From contig JAALGY010000023.1 in the NCBI GenBank assembly GCA_032358165.1, positions 620,001-684,000 on the forward strand: 64,000 bases of DNA, read 5' to 3'. The notes under the pieces are model-generated. The model made no database searches. It saw nothing but the letters and a program-made list of their open reading frames with translations, and was not told where the DNA came from. The position numbers were made by a program, and so were the translations under genes. The DNA comes from Diplosphaera chodatii. Taxonomy: Eukaryota > Chlorophyta > Trebouxiophyceae > Prasiolales > Stichococcaceae. How positions within the stretch are numbered: position 1 is the first letter of the stretch; each line of letters starts with the position of its first letter. Shown here piece after piece: positions 33,193-44,599 of the stretch.

Positions 33193-36100
33193 TCAGTCCA
33201 GCGCTTGTGTTGCGCCATCTACGATGCCCTGCAGCGGAGCGGCGCACTCTGTGATGTTTGCTATCGGGACATCGTATACCGTGCGGCTCGCCAGCTGGTT
33301 GACGTAGTTGACCGGCCGGATGGCAAAGGAGGAGCCGAAGTTGGCCACTGCACAGGGAAGCGGGTAGGATGTCAGCAACCGGACACTATTCGAGGTTTGT
33401 GGCAGGCCTGCACACAAGGGATGGGCAGCAAGGCTGATCTGCGTCACAAAGCAGGCTGAGACTGCCAAAACGAGTCACTCGGCACACGAGGTGTAGGTGG
33501 GGGAGTTGGCATCTCACCGATGGGGATGTCCTCCGAGCGCGGCACATGCTGCACTCCCAGCTGCACCCAGCCCACCAGGTCTTGGCCTGCAAGCGGCTCG
33601 CCTGCAAACATGCATGCGCAACAACAGCATGCTGACTGTTCGAGGGAGGCACCGCTTCAGCCGCGACAGTGGTCGCAGTGGCACCGGACCATCGGGGAGA
33701 TGGCGAGTGTGATGACACTTTCACACGTGATTTGCAGCCGAGTTGCACTGCCCCTCGTGGCACCAAACCAAGGCTGTGCTGCCGCCAAGCGGCGCACCGT
33801 CGATGTAGTCGTCCAGGGAGACGTAGGGGTGCTGCGGCTGGTAGACGTCGAAGCGCGAGGCGCTGCTGGCTGGCTCGTCGTCATGCTGCACCGTCACCGC
33901 CAGATGGTACTGCAGCAGTGCAACACCTGTGGTTTTACACGGCGGCCGTAGGCGTGACTCTGCCCGCCATGTCAGTTGAACACAACTAGTCATTGAGTGC
34001 TATGATAACATGTCGAACCTGCCAGACCTGCAACGATATTGCACACGTGCAACTTCGAGGTCGTGCAACACAGGACATCGTTGCACGATGCAAACAGCAC
34101 ACGACTGGATGTCAGAGTAGCTGGCTACTGTGTGTCTGTGACCCTGCACCTTGGTCCATGCTGCGGCGCCCAGCAGTGGATGGCGGTCTGGTAGCAGCTG
34201 CTCTGCTGGGATGCCTGCACCAGCACGAGATGAAGTCGCCTGTGTCCTACAGAGTACATCAAACAGGACACTGTCGGGAACCTTGCAAGCCTCTTGACCA
34301 GCAACTGCGTCCTGAGATCAGCAGCCCCACCTACTGGCACAATGGCATAGCTGCGGGTCTGGCCCCATGTGTTGGTCTCGTTGGACAGGAACAGCCATGC
34401 GGTCGGCTGGCTGATGTTCACCCGCAAGCCCACTTCCAGCGGAACCTCTTTGACCTGCAGTTACGCACGTAGGCAGGGGTTGATCGGCTTCGAGCAGAGC
34501 AGCAAGCGATCTGCAAGTGTGTGCACACCATACATGATGCTATGCATATACTGGACGTTTTCTGTCTGATCCTTGTCACAGCCCTCATGGACAGCAACGA
34601 ACATGTCCATTACCTGCAAGTATCTGATGATGTCTGGGGAGCCGACGAGCCATGGTGGCTGTCGCAGTGGCGCACTGGCCGCCTGCCTGGGCCGAGCAGG
34701 GCTCTTGCCCCCGTTGGCAAGTGCGTCTGCATAGCTACCCACCTTGACGGCCTGTGCGCAACAGCATCGCTCTGGTGTTGCCCGAACAGGGACAGTACGT
34801 CTGCAGGTCTACGGCAGACTGGCGAAGGGCTGGCTGTATCTCCAACACCTGTATATCTATGCCCAAGGCAGGCGACTGCCGTGAGTCGCGCACCTGCATG
34901 GCAAAGGTGTTGTTGGGTCCCAACACATCCATGTCCACCTTCCACCCTGCACCCAGCAGGCAATTTGCCATTCGCAGAGGCAAGGTGCAAACGTGATATG
35001 GTGTGGCAGAACGCAGGTGTCAATCATTTGCACCGTTCACCAGTCGCTGATTGTATGAGGATGCACACCTGACAGGTGGTCATGCAGGTTGGCGAGCACG
35101 TTCCGCTGCACCACAGTGCCGAACGGCAGGCTGGCATTCGTCTGGGGGAACTGCCACCATTCTGCATGAAGCAAGGACATGTGTGCATTCCAGTGGCCAG
35201 GTCATATCTGAGCAGCAGCAGTTGTCCTGCGCACATGTCACAGCACATCGATCACACCTGTCTCCATGTAGCCCGCTGCTGTCAGGCCGACCTTGATGCT
35301 TCCGTCCAGGCCGAATCTGCGGCAGAGGTAGGGGTCAGATGCTGCAGGCAGCAACCAGACGGCATGCAGGCGTCCGTGCCGGGTGACAAACTCCTCGGGA
35401 TGGGAAAGCTCGAGGCGACCCCACTTGGTACCTGATGTCGAAGATGTAGTCGTAGTTGGACACAGTGGCCACAGCGCGGACCACCAGCTCGACCCCACGT
35501 GCCGAGGCAACCGATCTGCTGCCTGCAGCCACAGCTGTAATGTGTCAGATCGCAAGTATTGGGCGGGAGCGGCACTGATGTCGCGTCTGGCTGGCATCAG
35601 CCCTGCTCAATAACTCCAGACAATACAGTGAGTGCCTAGTCTTGCTGTTAATAGCAACAGTATTGACACGAGCAGGACCGTTCAGAAACTTACTGGTGTC
35701 GCGGTGGCGCCATGCTGTGGAGGACAGGTCGTCCTCGAAGATGCATAGTGCGTCCGGCACCGACCCTGTAGTGCCTGGGCTCAGCGCGGCAGCCACCTCC
35801 ACAAACACCGCGTGGTTGGGACAGTCCTGCAGACGAGCACAGCCAACCTCAACTCCGTACCACCAAGGAAGCATGAGTGACACAGTCATGCACAACGATG
35901 TGCAGACGGTACATTCCACATAGGCTACATGGCGCCTCACAGTATGAAAATGAGAGTGTGCACATGCATCAAGCATTTACCTGACCGACTGCCAGGGGTC
36001 CGAAGTTAAGGCCTAAGCCATATGCGCTGTCAAAGAAGTACGTGTTCCCAGCTCCTACATCGGCAGGAGTTGGCACAGAAGTAGGGCACAATGTATTCTT

Positions 36101-39100
36101 GATGCCCCAAGGCAGCATGACTGCATTGGGGAAAATGTGCACTGGCAGCTAGCTGCTGCTGCAGGCAGTGTGGCTGCTAGCCACCTACAGACGCACCACC
36201 ATAGCCATTGTAGCTGACATACATCTCTTGCGTGGCCAGCTCGTAAACGATGCGCTGCCCCCTGAAGCGCAAATCGTGCAGCGACATCCCGCGCACCTGG
36301 CACAGCATCCAACATATGCATCAACACTTTTGCCACGAGATGTTAGCTGTAACCAATGTGCTGGCTCCTAAATGTGGGTCAAGAGCCTGTACATCAGGTG
36401 CAAGGTCGCAGCATCTGTCCTCATTTGTACAAGGCGGAGACGCGCACTGCATCTACAGTGACATGGCCCGTCCACTCGAGCCAGCTGAAATGGGTTCCTG
36501 TGCCTGCAGCCATTGTGACAGGAATGATGTAAGTTGAATGCCTGCACATACACAGGCATGTTGCACATCAATGGCCGGCTGCAAAGTATGCTGGCAGCAG
36601 CAAGTCTGTGAGTGTCAGCAGGAGAGCCAGCAGGGGAGGAAGAACCAAGGCAGCAGCCGCAGGTGTGGACGCACTGTCGGGGGACGGAACGACATTGACA
36701 CGGGACCCCTGAGGCATGTACGACCGGCAGGAGGCTCTGTTGCTCGCAGCATTGGCCGCCACTCCAGCATCCTGCAGAGAGAGCCCTGCGCTACGATCTA
36801 TCCTATACATGCCATAGTGCTGAGGTCGCCAATTGATTCCTCGTAAAGCAGAGAGAGCAGCAGCATGCTGACACGACTGCTGCAGGGCATCCTGGCAGCA
36901 GACGTCACCGCCGGCGCACCTGGGACTGCAGGCCACCATTTGCGACGGCAGGAGGCGCATCAGGGCCACTGTTGGCTGCCTGCGGTGCCTCGAAAGGCTC
37001 TGTGGTGGCCCAGTCGATTGCTGAGGGGTTGTCATTGAAGGGCGCGGGTAGCGAGCAGGTCGCCAGCTGGCCCTGCTGGAACGCAGCCAGCAGGCTTGCA
37101 GCTGATAGAAACGGCCCCTGCGTGCACAGCAGCGCACCGTCGGTCTTGACTATTTGACGGGAGTGTTCGAGAATGCCGAGCTCGAACAGCCTTGTCAGGA
37201 CATGCATGCATCAGTCTGGGAGAATGCACCTGGTGGCAGTACACGAAGTTGAAAGTGCGCCACTGGGTGATGTCGGGTGACGACTCATCCAGGGAGAACG
37301 TCAGTGGCAGGTTGAACAGATTGGACTCCTGCGCAAAGTATGGCAACGGTCGGGGCGCATTCAGCCCAGCAGAATATGACGCCAAGGTGCAGTCCGCCTC
37401 GCGCACCACTTTGGCAGCTGGCAAACGAAGGCTCTGGCAGCAGTCAAGCAGGACTCACGTCACCATTGCCTGCGTTCATAAACCACCGAATGGTGGTCAG
37501 CCGCTGGCTCGAGTTGCCGGTGAGTGCCGGCGACGGCAGGAAGTAGAAGGCATCGCCGCTGCCCGCGCACTCTCCGCTGTTGGGGCTGCCGCCGGCTGGG
37601 TGGCCATAGCAGAGGGCTGTGCCGGTGACGTCACGGAAGATGGCCCGCAGCTCATATGCCACCTGTGAGGCTGTTTGATCTTTTACGCTCTAATGCTATG
37701 GCAGATCGACTGATTCACTTTTCACAATGAGACCAAGGCAGAAATGTGTCCAGGGCCATATGCTTGGTAGAGGGCTTCAAGTGCGTACAGGTGCCACCAC
37801 GCTGCCCGCCCAGGCGCGCGTCTGCGGATGCTTCACCCAGGGCACCTGCCCCGGCGCCGTCATCGGCGTGGCGTAGGCGGTGCCGTTTGCTGTACCCAGT
37901 AGCACCTCCACTGGGCCGACCTGCAACAGTTATCTAAGTTTTGTGTGTCGAACCGAACTTGAGCGTGAAGGTGGCCGTCAGGGCACGCAGCTTGTGGGCC
38001 ATCTGCAGCTGGCCACCGTGGGGCAAGCACAGCAGGCTTGGCGCTGTGCACCTACAGGCGCCACTGCCAGACCTTGTAGTCCATGCAGTCGGGTGGTTTT
38101 CTGGACCCGCGCACGACTGTGACGCGGCCGTGTCGCTGTGGCTTGGGGCCGCTGCCGTCCAGGTATGCCAGCGCCGCAGCCTTGGGCGGCTGCAGGAAGT
38201 CGACGAGCGCCAGCCAGTCCTGCTCCGGCTGCAGGGGGCAGGAGCAGCGTGTCACAGCTGGTGACGTGAGCTCATTGCTTGTGCTCAGAAACATGCTTGC
38301 CAGACATGTCTTGCTGGGGATGCAGAACGATGCATGGGCAGCGAAAGGAGGCGCACTGTATCTCCGGGGCTCAGGTGCAGCGCCCGGGTCTGCGTCCAGG
38401 AGGCGCCACTTCACACATCTGTGCAATGCCAGCATCTGGACGTGCACAAATGTGTGACGCCCGTCAGCATACAGGCACCCACCGCCTCTGACGAGATGGC
38501 ATTGATCTCGGCAGTGCTCAGCCTGTGCCGCCAGCACAGCGTGTGTCAGGACTGACGTTGCAGTTCGGATGGCAGCGCCACTGAGTGCAATGCCAGCAGT
38601 GTTGCAGGCAGACGTTGAGCATTGCAAGGACAACATGCGCAACTGATTGAAGATGGAGGCTTTGGGAGGTGCCGCTCCCACCGCCTGCACTGGGTCGGGG
38701 GTGGGGCACTGCTGCACGGGTGTACCAGCATCTGCAGGAGGTGCGCTGCCCGGTCTGGAAGTGCCAAATTGCTGCGCTGTTGCCTGTCCGGCTGCGGCGC
38801 TCTGCTGCAGCTGCCGCGCCGCTGTGCTGCGGGATGTTGTCCCTTCGTAGCGGCATAGCAGTATCCTGCCATCTTTGCCTGCATCTGAACTATCAGGGAC
38901 TGGATCATGGAGTCATGGTCAGTGTTGTGGAGCAGCGTATGTATGGAGCTTGCCAGATTGTCTAGATTTTCAAGGAAACGAGGTAGAATCGCGACTGTGT
39001 GTGATACTGATGTCAAGTGTACCACCACACACACACCTGTGGCGCCCGCATCGGCAGCTGCAGTAGCCGACCTGCTGGCACACAGCAGTAGGTCAGGGCC

Positions 39101-39254
39101 CTTCCGACAGCAGCGAAGGCACAGCCCCCGACGACTGTGCATGTTAAGAGGGGCAATGTGTGCCGAGTCAGCAGGCAATGTGCAGTCGTCGTTCGGGCAC
39201 ACACCTGCTGCCGGCGAGCAGCGTCACTGCCAGCAGCATCAGACAGCTAGGCAT
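33193..39254 (-). CDS. Secreted copper amine oxidase (TPQ enzyme)
   Basis: Phased exons from domain D2 on: 38522-38483, 38228-38073, 37920-37789, 37662-37459, 37328-37230, 37144-36920, 36771-36702, 36503-36457, 36296-36185, 36054-35981, 35826-35694, 35522-35432, 35316-35258, 35161-35069, 34946-34894, 34742-34614, 34454-34335, 34197-34150, 33909-33798, 33601-33518, 33347-33193; about 745 aa. The first exon 39254-39205 encodes a signal peptide (CLMLLAVTLLAGS). Exons between it and 38522 are unresolved. The enzyme oxidises primary amines to aldehydes, releasing H2O2 and ammonia. Seen: N-terminal LSTAEINAIS, MSLHDLRFQGQRIVYELA, catalytic Asp in FFDSAYGLGLNFG, ALCIFEDD, cofactor Tyr in ATVSNYDYIFD (codon 35452-35454), copper ligands LHDHLS and QHVPRSEDIP. 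The signal peptide points to apoplast or wall, where H2O2 could cross-link wall proteins. Confidence 0.92.
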
Positions 39255-40197
39255 TCTGACGGTCGTCAGCAGTGCCTGCAATCTCCACTGGTTTGCCAGT
39301 CGAGGTTGTGAACTTGACGAGGGCTCGGGACCGATATTACTGTCATCCGTGAACCTACGATCTGCATCAAGATGCCGGCAGCCGCCGGCTGCGCAGCAGG
39401 TGGCATGACAAGAGCCGTTTGAGTCATGACCGTGTTCCCGAGCATACACATGCACAACGGGCAACTTGCAAGAACAGTTGACATAGAGTTGTTGCACAGC
39501 TGCCAAGGACAGGGGCAGGACCGCCGAATTTGTTTATGGCGGTCTGCCTGTGAGGCACACCACACCGCCACCTTCGTCCGTGACCCTTCTTTCTGCAGGC
39601 AGGCACAACGGAGCGAGAAGCACTGGGAGCTCAAGGGGGTCTGCCATTGTGTTCACTGCACCTAGCTAGGTGCCTTCGCTGTGCAGTCTCCGGCAACCCG
39701 CACCCCCGAGAATGCTGAGAAGTCGGTGCCCCGCCGCCAGATGAGAACTCTGCTTTGTCCATGCACGTATCTCTCAACTTTACTTTGCTTGTGATCAGCT
39801 CATCGTTTCAATGCCACACTGCTCTACGTACGGCTTGCTTGACGGCCGCCTGGCTTGCTACTCAGGTGGGTGGACCAAACTAGTGTGCACGGCAGTGCGA
39901 TGCGCATGTGGTCACTGCTATACCGCCAGCAAGTAAGTACCTAGCTGACCAACTGTACCGGTCGTCCCGTACTACAGGATATCAGTTTCAGGGGTAGGCT
40001 GGAGTTGACATGATTGCTGAATGCAGCACATGCACATGCATGTGTCGTATCAAATAAATGCCTCAGGTTCAACCTCTTTGATAAGATGGCTTCATGTCGT
40101 GGCATTAAACTAGACCCTGTATGTGGAATCCACCGTGCTGCAGCCAAAGCGAATGTTAATACCTCCCATTATGGGACCATCAGAAACACCTGCAATC
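39255..40197. other. Intergenic, no gene supported
   Basis: Upstream of the amine oxidase start. No phased exon is seen on either strand. It is likely to contain that gene's promoter. Confidence 0.45.
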
Positions 40198-40527
40198 TCA
40201 GCCTGCCCATTGCTCCGCCGCAACTGCCTGCTGCTGTGCTGCCATCAGCGCCTGCTGCAGGTGCTGAAGCGCCTGCTGCTGCACCGCTGTCGCCTGTTGA
40301 TGCGCCACCACAGCCTGCTGCTGCGCTGTAGTAGCCTGTTGATACGCCTCAGTCGCCTGTTCGTATGCCGCCAGCGTCTGCTGCAACTGCTGGGTAGTAC
40401 GCTGCAGCTGCTGAACTGCCCGCAGCCGTGCTGCAGCTGCTTGGTGATGCGCTGCCTTCAGCTCCTGCAGGTCCTGCACCACATCTGGATCGAGGCTAGC
40501 CAGCTGCTGCTGCTCTGCCAGACTCAT
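40198..40527 (-). CDS. Gln-rich coiled-coil ORF, unknown
   Basis: A single uninterrupted frame of 109 codons from ATG 40527. It starts MSLAEQQQLASLDPDVV and continues as near-perfect Gln/Ala repeats (QQATTAQQQAVVAHQQAT) typical of a coiled coil or a CAG-derived low-complexity sequence. It is intronless, unlike nearly all neighbours, and no family is recognised. It may be the last exon of a longer gene, an independent small protein, or non-coding CTG-rich sequence. No promoter or poly(A) evidence decides between these. Confidence 0.35.
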   Translation of the reverse strand: MSLAEQQQLASLDPDVVQDLQELKAAHHQAAAARLRAVQQLQRTTQQLQQTLAAYEQATEAYQQATTAQQQAVVAHQQATAVQQQALQHLQQALMAAQQQAVAAEQWAG

Positions 40528-41218
40528 TGCGGCTGCGCCTGTCCCAATCCCAACGGGCGCCGTGGCAGGGATCCTCCCAACGTACCAGTGCTGATAGTCG
40601 ATTCACCTGGCCGGACGTCGGGCCTTGATGCAGCTCCTGCCCTCCTCTGCGCTGCACGTTTGCATCTGGCAGCCTCGTATAAAAGGCACATGCAAGGTCG
40701 ATATACAGCCATCTTTGGCTAAGGCAGTGTCACACACCAGCACGGTGACGAGAGCCTCTCATATGTACGTCCTCACCTTGTAAATGGGTGCTGATGACAC
40801 GACTGTCGCGAGGTGGTGTTCGAACAGGATTTCCCTGGCACAAACTGAAGGTAAAGTCTTCAAGCGGCCTTCATTTGCAGAAGCAGGAAGTCGAGCGCTC
40901 CCCGACTACTACCCACCCCCAAGTTGCAGGCCAGTAGGCAGATCTGCAGCGTTTGTCGAGCAGAGAAGTACCTGAGGAAGCATCTCCTATATTTCGAGCA
41001 TTGCTGCCACTGGAGCACTGCGTCGGCATCGAATTTGCAGACCTCATGCACGCATCAGAGGGCCAGCAAGCCATGCAAGCGCAGCTGCACAGATCCTGAC
41101 GGCATCACAGATCGCAGACACAGTCCTGAATGATTTGAAACAAGTGGGACTGGTCGCCTACGCTGACGTTTTGCTCCCAGCAGCACCGCTGCTTCACGCC
41201 TGCGGCGCACCAGCCATC
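40528..41218. other. Intergenic between divergent genes
   Basis: It lies upstream of the Gln-rich ORF (-) and the NCBP3-like gene (+). No exon or element is recognised. Confidence 0.45.
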
Positions 41219-44200
41219 ATGGCCGGCGAGGAGGCGATGCCCGCAGCAGACGATGAGCCGACAGCAGACGATGCCCAAGTTACTGCCACCACGCTGGCCG
41301 CAGACGAGGGTGCAGTGCTGGATGAGGAGCGTGCAAAGCATGCTGCCCGGTGCGCCCGATGCTGAGCAGCGCACCTCCAGCTGATGTCAAGCATGGCAAT
41401 GCACCCGTGCAGGTCATGGATGACAGACTTGAGCACCGTGGCAAAGCAATCCCGCCGGGTATCAACAACGAGCCTCATGTCAGTACTTGCTGTCACTGAG
41501 AGACCCAAACGAGAAGGTGTCTGTTGTCGTCAATGCAGCGCGGCAAAGTTTGGGGTGGAGTACCGGGAGCCGGAGCGGCGGCGGGACCTGCGGCACGTGG
41601 TGCGCAAGGAGAAGGCGCTGGAGCGCGCCGCCGCCCGCCCCACCTTCAACCCCGGCATGGACCTGTTCTCCGAGGTGAGCATGCGCTGATGCAACTCCTG
41701 CCCTACCCTACTACACCAGTTTTCAAATGCATCTGAGTGGTACCTGTCACTTGCAGCACCAGGGCTACCCAGTAGGTGCGCAGCTGCATGGCGAAGTTTA
41801 TCCATTAATCTGTATCAGAAGCTTGCGCACTGTGCAGGAGGAGATCCAGCGGCGGCGGCAGCGGGCGGAGCGGTTTCAGACGGAGGACAGCCTGGCCGCC
41901 TACCAGCCCGCGGTGGACCCCGCGGACATCGCGAAGCGCAAAAAGCGCGCGGAGCGCTTCGGCACCGAGTTCCAGCCGGAGGACGCGGCCGGCCTCATGG
42001 ACGTCGGTGCGCCCTCCGCCGAAGCTTCTGGCCAATGGTCCCTCACTTCGAGTGCGAGCACGGAAGGCAGTCCGGTGTAGTAGTCCGGTTTACATGTCTG
42101 TGCAGCGTCGGGCATGCAGGCAAGGGCCAGCAGGAGGTGAGCACGCCGTCAGTGAAGTCCTGCATGAATGGGCGGCCTGGTCGTGCGCAGACCTGCTGGA
42201 GCGGAAGCGGGAGGTGGCGCCCGAGGTGGCGCGCCGGCGGGAGGCGGTCCACCTGTACGGCGTGGACCTTCTCAATACGCAGGAGGTGTGGCGTCCGTCT
42301 GGAGTGTACTGTCGTGACTTCATGCCAGTCTGCCATGTATGGCACCCCCTGTGTAAAGATGGCCTTGGCTCGCAGCTTACAGGCACACGGACCCATCCTT
42401 CTGGCTGCCAGCCCGTGTCTGAATGCATCGGTCAATGCATCTGTGCACATCAGACAACAGCGCTGCTGTCGCATGCTTGCTCACAGGTGCTGTCGTACTT
42501 TTCTGAGTACAAGCCCGCCTATGTAGAGTGGCTGGACGACTCCTCCTGCAACATCCTGTTCCGCGGTGGGTGTCCGCAGCAGACCTGAACCTGCAGTCCG
42601 CAGCTCCCTCTGTAGTGAAGGAGCCAGACCAGCAGCGTGAGCAGCACTGGGCACAGCTCACGTCTCAGGTTGGAAAACGCTGAAAGAAAGCTTATTGCGC
42701 TGCCTTTGGCTGCAGATGAGTTCACTGCAAAGCGCGCCATCTTCGGACTGGGCAAGCCGCTGCCGCCGGAGGACATCCCAGAGGGCCAGGGTGCGCACTA
42801 AAGCCCTAAACCCTTGGGCTGAACCCGCATCACCATCTCGCGTCTGTCGAACACATGGCTGACCCTCCTCAGACATGGGACTCTGCTCTTCTGCACATCA
42901 TCCATCCATCCATCCCATCCTCTTTCCATGTGTATGGCAGGTAGTTGGGTGCAGTCATCTGACGGTGTGGGCAGCAGCCACAGGAAATGTTTGAGCAGGC
43001 TGACATGTGTGTTATGTAGAGCAAGCGGTGGTGGACGTGACGCAGCTGGAGAAGCTGTGGCACAAGGGCCCCGACTTTTCGAAGGACGGCACCAGCATCC
43101 CCCTCATCTTCCGGGTCGCAACCGTACGCCCTGCTTCAAGACCTGCTGCCCTGCGGCCGCCTTGTCACCTGTGCATAGCTGTGCGCTCTGCGCAGCTCTC
43201 TGTTTCCAGACCATTCAAACGGCAACAAGCACACACAGCAGCCACCGAGGTGCGTACCAAGGTACAAGGTGTGACATTGCTGTGGCAGGTGGAGGACAAG
43301 CGGCCGCCGCCCGGCACGCACACGACGCGCCGCCTGTGGCAGCCGCCCAGCAAAGTACTCGGATGTTCAGCTTGTCGCCTGCCTTCTGCTGGGATGCTAA
43401 TTTGCGTCGTGAGTGTGCGTTCATCCTGCAGAGGCAGAGCCCGCACTGATGCTCTTTGGCTCATATGACCCCGTCCCATGATTGTTTGCTGCAGGGCGAA
43501 CGGCAGCAGCAGCCCAGGCAGCGGCGGAATGCAGCAGACCTGCAGCCAATACAGGAGGGGGAGGAGGGGCAGCGGCGGGGCCGGCGGCGGCGGCGGGGCG
43601 ACAGTGACGTGGACATGCGGGACGCAGATGATGATGTGAGTTGCCAGTTTGGCCGACGCGGGACTGCTTCAACCAGTGCTTGAGCGCAGCAAGCCATCGC
43701 ATGTGAGCCCTGCGGGCCCTCCGTCGCATCCCCGCTGAGGCAGAATGGAGGACGTCTACAGAGCGTCCCACAATGCCTGTTTTTATCCTATAGTACTATG
43801 AGGGCGGGGCAGAGGATGAGGGGCCGGGGCGGGCGCAGCAGCGGCGGCGGGGCGACGCCGGCAGCCTGCTGGACGACCCCGACCGGCAGGGTGACGCCAC
43901 GCGCCACCAGCCACGCGGCCGGCGCACAGGCGTCACGGTGAGCTGCTCGGCTGCGTGCGGGTCCATCATGCGCCTCATTTGTTTCATATACCTGAGGTGT
44001 GTAACAGCGCGACGGTGTTCTGAAGCGCTGAAGGTGCTGGGCCATAGCTGCGTCGGCACCAGGTCCTCTCACTGGCTGCCATCTGCCACTCGTATGCAGG
44101 TCACCGGCCTGTTCTCAGCGGCAGCGGCAGGCATCACGGTGCCGCCACGAGCCTCAAGGCAGCAGGGCAAGCCGGCAGCTGATGATGCAGCTGACGAGCC

Positions 44201-44237
44201 GCCGCAACGGGACAGCGTGTCATACGCAGACGTCTGA
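41219..44237 (+). CDS. NCBP3-like nuclear cap-binding protein subunit 3
   Basis: Eleven phased exons: 41219-41349, 41539-41674, 41838-42006, 42191-42285, 42487-42565, 42716-42790, 43020-43123, 43289-43354, 43495-43635, 43794-43937, 44100-44237; 425 aa. The central block matches the RRM-like core of NCBP3 (human C17orf85): VHLYGVDLLNTQEVLSYF, YKPAYVEWLDDSSCNILF, then DEFTAKRAIFGLGKPLP. NCBP3 binds capped RNA and joins NCBP1 in an alternative cap-binding complex for mRNA export. The N-terminus carries RAAKFG and KKRAERFGTEF, RxxRFG-type elements common in TREX-linked proteins such as SARNP/Tho1. The C-terminus is an Arg/Gly/Asp-rich tail (RRGRRRRRGDSDVDMRD), expected to be nuclear and RNA-binding. 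Start: first ATG in frame, followed by an acidic leader. Confidence 0.8.
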
Positions 44238-44599
44238 TGCCACCAATTCCCGTCGAGTGCACACAGTTGTGGTTTCGTAGACCAGATGACGGGTGATGAC
44301 CAGTTGCAGCAGTGTGACAGGTACAAAATCAGCCCTGGAGCGCTGCATCTGCAAGCATTGCCAAATGTCGTCTCGATGCCGGTCATTGTCCGGAGCTTGC
44401 ACTTGTGTAGTTAACAAGGCTTGCATCACAGCTCATGAAGGCACTGTGCATGCAAAGGCTATATACAGTGACGCTTTGGGAATAGTCGAACTGATCGCAC
44501 AGTGAACGGCAGAGGTCTGCGAAGACGTTGCCAGGGGAGCACATGACTTCAGTTACTGCATAGTACAACTTTCGCAGATTTGAAGTTCCATCAAGCACA
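44238..44599. other. Short intergenic region
   Basis: 3' UTR of the NCBP3-like gene and promoter of SEC62. Nothing else is seen. Confidence 0.45.

Noticed and set aside
38330..38420. Extra exon in the N-terminal part of the copper amine oxidase
   Set aside because: An open stretch starts in phase but its only good donor leaves the wrong phase for the next exon, so it was not included.
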